Source of the DNA: CAZKNJ01 sp964554185
Lineage (GTDB): Bacteria; 4484-113
Direction: 5' to 3'
Assembly: GCA_964554185.1 (NCBI GenBank)
Contig: CAZKNJ010000040.1
Span: 1 to 18,542 of the forward strand
Length of the DNA: 18,542 nt
Positions 6,725 to 13,751 of this stretch are shown here, in pieces. Position numbers and translations under genes: made by a program. The notes beneath the pieces were generated by a model. It was given only the letters and a program-made list of their open reading frames with translations. It was not told where the DNA came from and made no database searches. How positions within the stretch are numbered: position 1 is the first letter of the stretch; every line of letters starts with the position of its first letter.

Positions 6725-9700
6725 TTAGCTTTCGCCTGGTTCCTGTTCGCCCAGGTCAATCAGCACACCGGACATGTACTGCTTCCCGCCTTCCGGGTGC
6801 ACGATGATCATCTGGTCTTCAATCCAGATGTACTCGCCGTCGGCGCACCTTACGCGGAAGCGCATCTTGAGGACTCCCTGTTCGCCCTCGCGATGCCACT
6901 TGGCGATAGTCTTCTTAGTTCGCTGCCGGTCGTCCGGATGGATCAGCTTGGGGAACGCCGTGCGATCCTCGGTGAGGCTGTCTGCGGTGTATCCCAGTAG
7001 GTTCTCAATGTTCTCCGAGATGAACTCGCGGCCGCCGCCGGTCTCGTACAGCACGACGTTGGGCAGGCGCTCCAGCAGGGAGGCGAGCCGGAGTTCGGTG
7101 GTGCGCAGCCGCTCTTCGGCGTCCTTGAGCTGAGTTATGTCCAGGCAGGAGGCTACGCTGAGATCGGTTCCCGGTATTACCTGGACGTTGATATACGTGC
7201 GCTTGCATGTGCCCTCCCGCGAAACCACCGTGCACTCATACGAGCTGGGAGCTCCCCCCCCGCTGCGGCGCTGACGGCTGTATCCGGTCATCCGCTTCAG
7301 GTCTTCCTTGGACACCATGTCATGCCACTTCTTCTTGCCAATCATCTCTACCTTCGAGTAGCCGGTCAGCCGCTCAAACTCGGTGTTGGCAAGAAGGATG
7401 TTGTCCTTGCCATCAGCAATGAGCATGGCGGTACCAGTGCTCTCGAAGGTTGTCCGGTATTTCTCCTCACTCTGGCGCAGCGCGTCTTCTACCTGCTTGC
7501 GCTCAGTGATGTCGTAGCACACGCCGTCCACGCGTACCACACGTCCTCTGTCATTCACGGTTGGAGTTGCGCTGTCGTGCACCCATCTTCGGGTGCCGTC
7601 AGCACGAACGACGCGGTAGTCGCCCGCCTGCGGTTCTCCCATCAGAAGGTGCTTCCCGGCGGCGAGGACTATCTCGCGGTCTTCGGGATGTACCAGGTCC
7701 AGCCAAGTGGACGTTACGCCTGTGAACCTGGACGGAGGCAGGCCGGTTATCCGCTCCACACCCGCAGTATACATTTCGTAATGGAAGGTCCCGTCCTCAC
7801 TGACCTCAGCGCTCCATAGGTATGCGTCAACCGCGTCCGCCACAGTGCGCAAGCGCTCTTCCGCTTGCCTAGCGGTTTGCTCGGCCAGCTTGCGCTCGGT
7901 GATGTCGCGGTAGGAGGACTGCACCGCGGGTTTGCCCAGGAAGTCGCGGCGCTGCACGGACGCTTCCACCCACAGCTCGGTGCCGTCCCGGCGCATCAGC
8001 CGCAGCTCGTACACCGAAGGCACGCGCTCGCCAGCCAGGCGCTGCTGGTAGCGCTTGCGCACCATTTCCCGGTCGACCGGGGCGATGGTGGTTTCCAGCG
8101 GCTTGCCGATTAGCTCGCTGGAATCGGCGTAGCCGAGCAGGCGGCAGTATGCCTCGTTCGCGTAGACGTGGAAGAATCCCTGAATGACCGCAACCGGGTC
8201 CTGCGATTGCTCCACCAGCGTGCGGTAACGCATCTCGCTTTCACGCACCGCTTCTTCCGCGCGTTTGCGCTCGGTGATGTCGCGGCCAAAGCCCGCCACA
8301 TGGGTCACTTCTCCAGCTTTGTTCTTGATGGGCCAGAGGCCAGTTTCAATGATCCGCACACCGCCTTTCAAAACAAGCGTGTCCTCGTAGTTGACCGGGT
8401 TTCCGGTGTTGAGCACGTGGCGGTGCATTTCATTCCAAAGCGTGCGGCTCTCCAGCGGAAACACGTCCAGCTCCGCCGCGGTCTTGCCGATGACATCGGA
8501 CTGCTTGATGCCCAGCGGCTTCAACGAAGACTCGTTAAACGCCACGTACCGCCCCTCGCGGTCGCGCAGGAAAACGAAATCGCGCGTGGCTTCAATGGTT
8601 GCGTGGTAAAGCTCCTCCGCCTGGCGCAGCGCCTCGCTGGCCTGCCTGCGAGCGGTGACGTCCTGGGTGAACTCCACCGCTCCCACGATCTCGCCGCTGT
8701 TGTCCTTGACCGGATACCCGCGGATCACCCAGTATCGCCCGTCGGGAGACTGAATCTCAAAACGATGGGGCTCGCCGGTCTCGAGTGCTTTGAGTACGGC
8801 GCATTCATCGCACGGCTCGGTGCGGCCGTGCCATAGCTCGTAGCAGTTCTGGCCCACGAGGTCCTGCGGTGTAAGGTCGATGGAATCGGCGGCAGCCTTG
8901 TTGGCCCAGACGATCTTGAAATCGGTGCCGTAATAGATGACATGCTCGGTGATGCTGTTGAGGATCAGCTGCTTTTCCCTTTCGCTTCTCTTGAGCGCTT
9001 CCTCCGCTTCCCGCCGCTCGGTAACGTCCACCACGATGAGCTGCTGAGCCGGACGCCCGCCGTAGCTTATCGAGCTCACAAAAACTTCGGCCACGAATTC
9101 GCCGCCGTCTTTGCGCTGGAACACGGTGTAGTAGTGGTTCGGCACCTCCGGGTCGCCGCGCTCGCGTGCCGACATGAAGGACCGCAGCCGCTCCCGCTCC
9201 CGCTCAGCCACCCGGGACAGCGCATCAGTGCCCGCCACTTCATCCATCGACTCGTGCCCGAAAATGGACAGCGTCGCGGGATTGGCAAACACGACCTTGC
9301 GGTCTTGCAGAATGACGATGCTGTGGGGGAACGCGTCTATCAGCATGCGGTACTTCTCTTCGCTTTCGGCGATACGCCTCTCGGCCGTCCGGCGCTCGGT
9401 TATGTCCTCAAACAGCACGATGTCCTCGTCGGTTCCGGGCACCGGGCTCAAGCTCACTTTGACCATGCGCTCCTGTCCGCCGCGTTCGCGAATACTTGTT
9501 TCGTATTCGGCTGCTTCCGCCCGGGAGCGGTCCTGGTGCAGGAGCATCACTCCCTCGGTTTCGCCCTCGGCCAGCATTTGCTCCAGAGTCATTCCCCTTG
9601 CGAGCATCTCGGCGCTGTAACCTGTAAGCTCCGTGAAGCGCCGGTTCGCCAGCTTGATAGAACCGCCGCGGGCGATACGCGCCATTGCCAACGGTGAATC

Positions 9701-10063
9701 CTCAAACAGGCTGCGGTATTGCTTCTCGCTGGATTTCAGAGCTTCGTCGACATCGCGGACGAGCGCGCGCTCAAGCTGCACACTGAGTTCGGCCACCGCC
9801 AGCGTTACCACCAGCAGCATACCTGCGCGGATGAACTCGTCGCCCAGGCCCAGCGTACCCGCATGCGCATAGTGGAACGCAACCAACGTCACAGCGAGAA
9901 TGATAGGAGCGATGAGGCCCCGCCGTTTCCACCACAGTGCCGCCAGGATGGAAGGGATGTAGAAGAAATGGGTGAAGACCAGCTCTGAGTCCCTGATGAA
10001 ATGGAAGTAGGCGGCCGCGACTATGGCGGCGACCATTAAGACGATGATTAGAGCGATTCTCAT
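6725..10063 (-). CDS. Membrane-bound multi-PAS sensor protein (eight PAS domains, no output domain)
   Basis: 1112 residues. The N-terminus has about three membrane helices (2-22, 30-67, 78-96). Then come eight PAS/PAC units at about 112-225, 233-350, 360-471, 482-599, 609-724, 734-855, 864-980 and 989-1104. Most close with D-(I/V)-T-E-R and a short linker ending SE(E/K)xYR, typical of tandem PAS arrays. PAS domains sense ligands, redox state or light, and normally feed a kinase, GGDEF or other output. None is present: the protein stops 8 residues after PAS8 with a clean TAA, and only 67 bases separate it from tRNA-Val. PAS3 holds Cys407, Cys418 and Cys421 in a C-x10-C-x2-C arrangement. It follows pyrH by 47 bases on the same strand, perhaps cotranscribed. 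The ribosome site is weak (AAGG). Confidence 0.9.
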   Translation of the reverse strand: MRIALIIVLMVAAIVAAAYFHFIRDSELVFTHFFYIPSILAALWWKRRGLIAPIILAVTLVAFHYAHAGTLGLGDEFIRAGMLLVVTLAVAELSVQLERALVRDVDEALKSSEKQYRSLFEDSPLAMARIARGGSIKLANRRFTELTGYSAEMLARGMTLEQMLAEGETEGVMLLHQDRSRAEAAEYETSIRERGGQERMVKVSLSPVPGTDEDIVLFEDITERRTAERRIAESEEKYRMLIDAFPHSIVILQDRKVVFANPATLSIFGHESMDEVAGTDALSRVAERERERLRSFMSARERGDPEVPNHYYTVFQRKDGGEFVAEVFVSSISYGGRPAQQLIVVDVTERREAEEALKRSEREKQLILNSITEHVIYYGTDFKIVWANKAAADSIDLTPQDLVGQNCYELWHGRTEPCDECAVLKALETGEPHRFEIQSPDGRYWVIRGYPVKDNSGEIVGAVEFTQDVTARRQASEALRQAEELYHATIEATRDFVFLRDREGRYVAFNESSLKPLGIKQSDVIGKTAAELDVFPLESRTLWNEMHRHVLNTGNPVNYEDTLVLKGGVRIIETGLWPIKNKAGEVTHVAGFGRDITERKRAEEAVRESEMRYRTLVEQSQDPVAVIQGFFHVYANEAYCRLLGYADSSELIGKPLETTIAPVDREMVRKRYQQRLAGERVPSVYELRLMRRDGTELWVEASVQRRDFLGKPAVQSSYRDITERKLAEQTARQAEERLRTVADAVDAYLWSAEVSEDGTFHYEMYTAGVERITGLPPSRFTGVTSTWLDLVHPEDREIVLAAGKHLLMGEPQAGDYRVVRADGTRRWVHDSATPTVNDRGRVVRVDGVCYDITERKQVEDALRQSEEKYRTTFESTGTAMLIADGKDNILLANTEFERLTGYSKVEMIGKKKWHDMVSKEDLKRMTGYSRQRRSGGGAPSSYECTVVSREGTCKRTYINVQVIPGTDLSVASCLDITQLKDAEERLRTTELRLASLLERLPNVVLYETGGGREFISENIENLLGYTADSLTEDRTAFPKLIHPDDRQRTKKTIAKWHREGEQGVLKMRFRVRCADGEYIWIEDQMIIVHPEGGKQYMSGVLIDLGEQEPGES

Positions 10064-10110
10064 GACCTTGTCAGCCGCGCCGCGGGCGCAGCCGGGGCTA
10101 ATCCCCTCCT

Positions 10111-10836
10111 TTACTTCGACCTCTCACCCGCAGCGTTGACCAGGGTGCCGATGGGCTCACCCCGCGCCGCCCGGGCGATGCTCCCTTCTTCAAACAGATT
10201 GAACACAATCAGCGGCAGGCCGTTGTCGCGGCAGAGCGCGAACGCCGTCTGGTCCAACACGCGCAGGTTGTCGCGGATGGCGCGGTCGAAACTGAGGACA
10301 TCGTAGAACTTCGCGCCGGCGTCCTGCTCCGGGTCGCGGTCGTATACGCCTTTCACCCGCGTGCCCTTCAGCACGGCGTCGGCTCCCAGCTCCAGCGCCC
10401 GTTGCACCGCCGCCGTGTCGGTGGAAATGTAGGGGCGGCCGAGACCCCCCGCCAGCAGCACAATGCGCCCGCGCTCCAGGTGGCGGATGGCGCGGCGCCG
10501 GATGTAGGGTTCCGCCACCTCGTCCATCTTGAGCGAAGTCGCCAGCCGCGTCTCCGCGCCCATCGCTTCCAGCACGTCCTGCAGCGCCAGCCCGTTGATA
10601 ACGGTTCCCAGCATGCCGATGGAATCGCCGGTAGCGCGCCCGTAGCCCTGCTTGATGAGTTCTGCGCCCCGGAAGAGGTTGCCGCCGCCCACCAGCACGG
10701 CGATTTCCACCCCGGCGCTGCGGGCTTCCATGATCCCGCGCGCGAAAACCTCCACCGCCGCGCGGTCTAGGCCGTGGGGCTGGGCGCCCTGCAGGGCCTC
10801 GCCCGATAACTTCAGGAGCACGCGCTGGTAAGCCAT
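10111..10836 (-). CDS. pyrH: UMP kinase
   Basis: 241 residues, the usual bacterial length. It phosphorylates UMP to UDP with ATP in the cytoplasm and belongs to the amino-acid kinase fold. Motifs are the N-terminal RVLLKLSGEAL (5-15), GGGNLFRG (50-57), GDSIGMLGTVIN (70-81), the nucleotide-site AGGLGRPYISTDTAA (129-143) and KGTRVKGVYDRDP (157-169). I start at ATG 10836 because MAYQRVLLKLSGE matches family N-termini; the longer frame to 10911 adds a tail with no family support. A TAGAAT lies 7 bases before this ATG, hinting at a leaderless message. It is separated from the usual rpsB-tsf-frr neighbours. The AGGLGRP loop departs from the common AGGTGNP form. Otherwise the call is secure. Confidence 0.96.
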   Translation of the reverse strand: MAYQRVLLKLSGEALQGAQPHGLDRAAVEVFARGIMEARSAGVEIAVLVGGGNLFRGAELIKQGYGRATGDSIGMLGTVINGLALQDVLEAMGAETRLATSLKMDEVAEPYIRRRAIRHLERGRIVLLAGGLGRPYISTDTAAVQRALELGADAVLKGTRVKGVYDRDPEQDAGAKFYDVLSFDRAIRDNLRVLDQTAFALCRDNGLPLIVFNLFEEGSIARAARGEPIGTLVNAAGERSK

Positions 10837-10843
10837 CGCCCCG

Positions 10844-10849
10844 ATTCTA
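10844..10849 (-). promoter_or_regulatory. Probable -10 box of pyrH
   Basis: The minus strand reads TAGAAT, then 7 bases (CGGGGCG), then the pyrH ATG. This places the expected transcription start at or next to the A of the start codon. No good -35 is seen. Confidence 0.4.
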
Positions 10850-10904
10850 GCAGAAACGCTTCTTTGGGTTACAATGTAAGCTGGCTGGCGCTCCTGCCTG
10901 AACC

Positions 10905-10932
10905 TTGACATCGCCGCCGAGGCTGGTATTAT
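10905..10932 (+). promoter_or_regulatory. Promoter of the tRNA-Lys/tRNA-Glu unit
   Basis: A perfect TTGACA (10905-10910), a 16-base spacer and TATTAT (10927-10932). It lies about 50 bases before tRNA-Lys and is the best sigma-70 type promoter in the window. Confidence 0.7.
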
Positions 10933-10984
10933 TTCGCCCTTGCCGGAACGGGCCTGCGCAAACGGCTCGGGGGCGGAAGCCGAT

Positions 10985-11057
10985 GAGCCATTAGCTCAGG
11001 TGGTAGAGCATCGGACTTTTAATCCGAGTGTCGCAGGTTCGAGTCCTGCATGGCTCA
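10985..11057 (+). tRNA. tRNA-Lys (anticodon TTT)
   Basis: A 73-nt cloverleaf: acceptor GAGCCAT/ATGGCTC, D arm GCTC/GAGC, anticodon loop CTTTTAA with anticodon TTT at 11018-11020, and T loop TTCGAGT. Discriminator A at 11057; CCA is not encoded. It leads a two-tRNA unit with tRNA-Glu 6 bases downstream. Confidence 0.96.
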
Positions 11058-11063
11058 GATTTT

Positions 11064-11136
11064 GGCCCCATCGTCTAGTGGCCTAGGACATCACTCTTTC
11101 AAGGTGAAAACACGGGTTCAATTCCCGTTGGGGCTA
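11064..11136 (+). tRNA. tRNA-Glu (anticodon TTC)
   Basis: A 73-nt cloverleaf: acceptor GGCCCCA/TGGGGCT with a G-U first pair, D stem GTC/GAC, anticodon stem TCACT/GGTGA around loop CTTTCAA with anticodon TTC at 11098-11100, and T loop TTCAATT. Discriminator A at 11136; CCA is not encoded. It probably shares the promoter and transcript of tRNA-Lys. Confidence 0.95.
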
Positions 11137-11165
11137 GTTGGCTGCGCCGCCGCATCTTACCCGTG

Positions 11166-11663
11166 CTATTCCCGCGCGCGCGTGTTGCGCTCAATCGCCA
11201 AATGGCACAGGATGAGATCCGGCAGCGCCATCATCCAGATGTAGGTGAGCCAGATTATCGCGTAGCCGATGACGGCGAGCAGAATGGCGCCGATGACCCC
11301 GCCGAACATGGCACCCGCCTTGCTGACAAAGCCACCGTAGCCGCTGAAGGGCGCAGTGAGGCCGGAAAGCAGTAGGGCGATAACGCCCAGCGCCAGGAGT
11401 ATCAGGCTGCCCCAGTAGTTGATCTTGGCGAAGACGCGCAGGATGTGCGCGAAGCGCCGGGCGTAAGGGTAGTCGGCGTCGCCGCCGGGCGCCTGTGTGG
11501 CCGCAACCGCCCAGGCCTTGGCCGCAGTATAGGTGCTTGGAGGCGTATCCGCCGGCAGCTCGTCAAACTGCTGCGCACCCGCCAGCGAGGCGCCGCAACG
11601 GATGCAGCTTTGCTCCAGGCCGTCGCCGATGTAACCGCACTTCGGGCACCGCACGTATTTCAT
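11166..11663 (-). CDS. Zinc-ribbon membrane protein of unknown function
   Basis: 165 residues. The N-terminus is a zinc ribbon: Cys6-x2-Cys9 and Cys20-x2-Cys23 (CPKCG and CIRCG). A flexible Pro/Ala/Thr-rich linker follows (about 30-65), then two hydrophobic segments at about 81-103 and 118-148. The protein ends in an amphipathic stretch, LAIERNTR. This zinc-ribbon plus membrane layout is common in bacterial hypothetical proteins; no enzyme motif is seen. The start ATG 11663 has a G-rich ribosome site (GGGGGA) just upstream, and the stop is TAG, 30 bases past tRNA-Glu on the opposite strand. Real gene: likely. Function: unknown. Confidence 0.75.
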   Translation of the reverse strand: MKYVRCPKCGYIGDGLEQSCIRCGASLAGAQQFDELPADTPPSTYTAAKAWAVAATQAPGGDADYPYARRFAHILRVFAKINYWGSLILLALGVIALLLSGLTAPFSGYGGFVSKAGAMFGGVIGAILLAVIGYAIIWLTYIWMMALPDLILCHLAIERNTRARE

Positions 11664-11705
11664 AACTTCCCCCGGGATGAGAATGGGGATATGGTAGCAC
11701 CAGCG

Positions 11706-11721
11706 CCTCCACCGCTGGAGG
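11706..11721. repeat. Small perfect inverted repeat upstream of the zinc-ribbon gene
   Basis: CCTCCA and TGGAGG form a 6-bp stem with loop CCGC. It lies between the divergent zinc-ribbon and marR genes. It could be a regulator site or an RNA hairpin; nothing further supports either. Confidence 0.3.
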
Positions 11722-11765
11722 TTGAATAGGGAATGAGCCTTCCACTCACCACCGCTTGGGAGAGT

Positions 11766-11812
11766 GTATGCTTGACCTCATATTCTTCGTGTGCTAAACT
11801 TTCGTATGCTAA
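11766..11812 (+). promoter_or_regulatory. Repeated GTRTGCT sites over the marR promoter (possible operator)
   Basis: GTATGCT (11766-11772), GTGTGCT (11789-11795) and GTATGCT (11804-11810) straddle the -35, the -10 and the start region. The last two belong to a 12-base direct repeat TTCGT(G/A)TGCTAA at 11786-11797 and 11801-11812, 15 bases apart. They are placed where a repressor would block transcription. MarR proteins usually bind inverted repeats, so the bound factor may differ. Confidence 0.4.
11772..11800 (+). promoter_or_regulatory. Promoter of the marR-abl operon
   Basis: TTGACC (11772-11777), a 17-base spacer and TAAACT (11795-11800), the latter preceded by TGC (extended -10). It lies about 65 bases before the marR start and is the only good promoter upstream of the five-gene operon. 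Confidence 0.65.
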
Positions 11813-11863
11813 GTATTGTGCGCGTCCGCACCGGTGCAGTCCGGGCGGAGGCACAAATACCAC

Positions 11864-12340
11864 ATGATGAAATCCGCTACCGTCAATTCAGACTTGCTTG
11901 GGATTGAGGGCGAACGCCGGCTGGTTCGCGTGCTGAGGCGCATAATGCGGGCGGCCGACCTTCACTCTGCGCGCCTGGCGGCCCGGCATGGCATTACCGC
12001 CCCGCAGCTTACCTGCCTGTCGCACGTCGTGAGTAGCGGCCCGGTAACCCTGTCGCAGCTTTGCGAAATGGTGCTTCTAAGCCCCAGCACGGTGAATGGC
12101 ATCATTGACCGGCTGGAGGTGAAGGGGCTGGTGGTGCGCCAGCGCACGGATCCCGACCGGCGCAAAGTCCTCCACAGCGCAACGCCCGATGGCTGCCAAC
12201 TGGCGGTGCGGGTACCCTCGCTGTTGCAGGACAAGCTGATGGAGTCGGTGCGGCGGCTGCCTCCGCGCGAGCAGCAGTCGCTGCTGGCGGCGCTGGAGAC
12301 GGTGGCAATTCTAATGGAATCGGAGGATACGGGCGCGTAA
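11864..12340 (+). CDS. MarR-family transcriptional regulator
   Basis: 158 residues from ATG 11864. A winged helix-turn-helix occupies about 46-110: ITAPQLTCLSHV, the recognition-helix region LSPSTVNGIIDRLEVKGLV (72-90), and the wing with the MarR signature D-P-D-R-R (96-100). Flanking helices form the dimer interface. Regulators of this family bind promoter DNA as dimers and often release it on binding a small ligand. The start is ATG 11864 or 11867; a GGAGG lies 12 bases upstream. A TTG at 11816 is in frame but lies only 15 bases after the -10 and would add 16 unsupported residues. It is the first gene of the operon, 39 bases before ablA, so control of beta-lysine synthesis is the natural inference, perhaps also of itself. 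Confidence 0.9.
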   Translation: MMKSATVNSDLLGIEGERRLVRVLRRIMRAADLHSARLAARHGITAPQLTCLSHVVSSGPVTLSQLCEMVLLSPSTVNGIIDRLEVKGLVVRQRTDPDRRKVLHSATPDGCQLAVRVPSLLQDKLMESVRRLPPREQQSLLAALETVAILMESEDTGA

Positions 12341-12379
12341 GCCTTCCGGCACGCAGTAGCCGCGGAGGAGGCGCCCGGG

Positions 12380-13744
12380 ATGATGCGCTTTTCCACAAGG
12401 CAAAAAGAAGTAGTCGACCTGATTGAGGACGCGGAGCTGTCGAACTGGACGGACTGGAAGTGGCAGCTCAAGCACTCGGTGAAGGACCTGGAAACCCTGG
12501 AGACTCTCCTGGGAACGAAGCTCGACCCACGTCTCAAGCGGGAGCAGGAGGAGACGCTGGCGAAGTTCCCGATGTCCATCACGCCCTACTACCTCTCGCT
12601 AATTGACACGAACGATATTGAGAACAGCCCCATCTTCAAGCAGGCGGTTCCTTCCATTGGCGAGATGAGGGTGGTTCCCACCGACATGAAAGACCCGCTG
12701 GCGGAGGACGCCGACAGTCCGGTGCCGGTAATCACCCACCGTTACCCCGACCGCGTGCTGTTCCTGGTGAGCAATGTGTGCGCGATGTACTGCCGGTTCT
12801 GCACGCGCAAGCGCAAGGTGGGGGACGACGACTGCATTCCGGGGCGCACGGCCATCAGGGAAGGGCTGGACTACATCCGCCGGACGCCGCAGATTCGCGA
12901 CGTGCTGCTGTCTGGCGGCGATCCGCTGATGCTGTCCGACGGCTACCTGGACTGGATACTGACGGAGCTTCGCGCCATTGAGCACGTGGAGGTCATCCGC
13001 ATCGGCTCCCGCACGCCCGCAGTGCTGCCCTACCGCATCACCGACGACCTCGTGGACATGCTGAAGAAGCACCATCCCCTGTGGCTCAACACGCACTTTA
13101 ACCACCCGCGCGAGCTGACCCGCTCGGCGCGCACCGCCATCCGCAAGCTCGCCGACGCCGGCATCCCGCTGGGCAACCAGTCGGTGCTGCTGGCCGGGGT
13201 AAACGACTGCCCGCGCATCATGCGCGCGCTGGTGCACCAGCTGGTGCAGAACCGCGTGCGCCCGTATTACCTATACCAGTGCGACCTGTCCGAAGGGCTA
13301 TCGCACTTCCGCACGCCGGTGGGCAAGGGCATAGAGATAATGGAAAGCCTGATCGGCCACACCAGCGGCTTCGCCGTGCCGACCTATGTGATTGACGCGC
13401 CGGGCGGCGGCGGCAAGGTGCCGGTGATGCCCAACTACATAATCTCGTGGTCCACCAACAAGGTCATCCTGCGCAACTACGAGGGAGTCATCACTTCCTA
13501 CCAGGAGCCTGATTCCTACGAGCCGGTGTTCTGCGACCGCAACTGCGACGGCTGCAAACTGTACCTTGAGCTGGAGGGCGCGGAGGAGTACCTGCCGGTC
13601 GGCATCGAGCGGCTGCTGGCCGACTACGACGACACCGTGTCGCTCACACCCGCCGAAAACGAGCGGCTGGAGCGCCGCCATGAGAATGGCAATGGCGATT
13701 CCGCGCCGGTGGTTGCGGAGCAGGACTCCGGTAAATCAGATTGA
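12380..13744 (+). CDS. ablA: Lysine 2,3-aminomutase
   Basis: 454 residues (also called kamA). A radical-SAM, PLP-dependent enzyme converting L-lysine to L-beta-lysine. The SAM-cluster motif is Cys134-x3-Cys138-x2-Cys141 (CAMYCRFC). The PLP lysine is Lys346 in PGGGGKVP. Asp302 and Asp339 stand at the spacing of the substrate-binding aspartates of the Clostridium subterminale enzyme (D293, D330, with K337). Cys277 and Cys385/389/392 fit the zinc site that holds the dimer. The tail after 440 is low complexity. A strong GGAGGAGG lies 8 bases before ATG 12380. With ablB three genes downstream, it makes the first half of the N-epsilon-acetyl-beta-lysine pathway. YjeK/EpmB, which modifies EF-P, is a relative, but length, zinc cysteines and ablB context favour a free-lysine enzyme. 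Confidence 0.95.
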   Translation: MMRFSTRQKEVVDLIEDAELSNWTDWKWQLKHSVKDLETLETLLGTKLDPRLKREQEETLAKFPMSITPYYLSLIDTNDIENSPIFKQAVPSIGEMRVVPTDMKDPLAEDADSPVPVITHRYPDRVLFLVSNVCAMYCRFCTRKRKVGDDDCIPGRTAIREGLDYIRRTPQIRDVLLSGGDPLMLSDGYLDWILTELRAIEHVEVIRIGSRTPAVLPYRITDDLVDMLKKHHPLWLNTHFNHPRELTRSARTAIRKLADAGIPLGNQSVLLAGVNDCPRIMRALVHQLVQNRVRPYYLYQCDLSEGLSHFRTPVGKGIEIMESLIGHTSGFAVPTYVIDAPGGGGKVPVMPNYIISWSTNKVILRNYEGVITSYQEPDSYEPVFCDRNCDGCKLYLELEGAEEYLPVGIERLLADYDDTVSLTPAENERLERRHENGNGDSAPVVAEQDSGKSD

Positions 13745-13751
13745 TTCCACC

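Noticed and set aside
11050..11244. Plus-strand frame with SSSGLGHHSFKVKTRVQFPLG-like start
   Set aside because: This is a translation of tRNA-Glu, a frequent false gene call.
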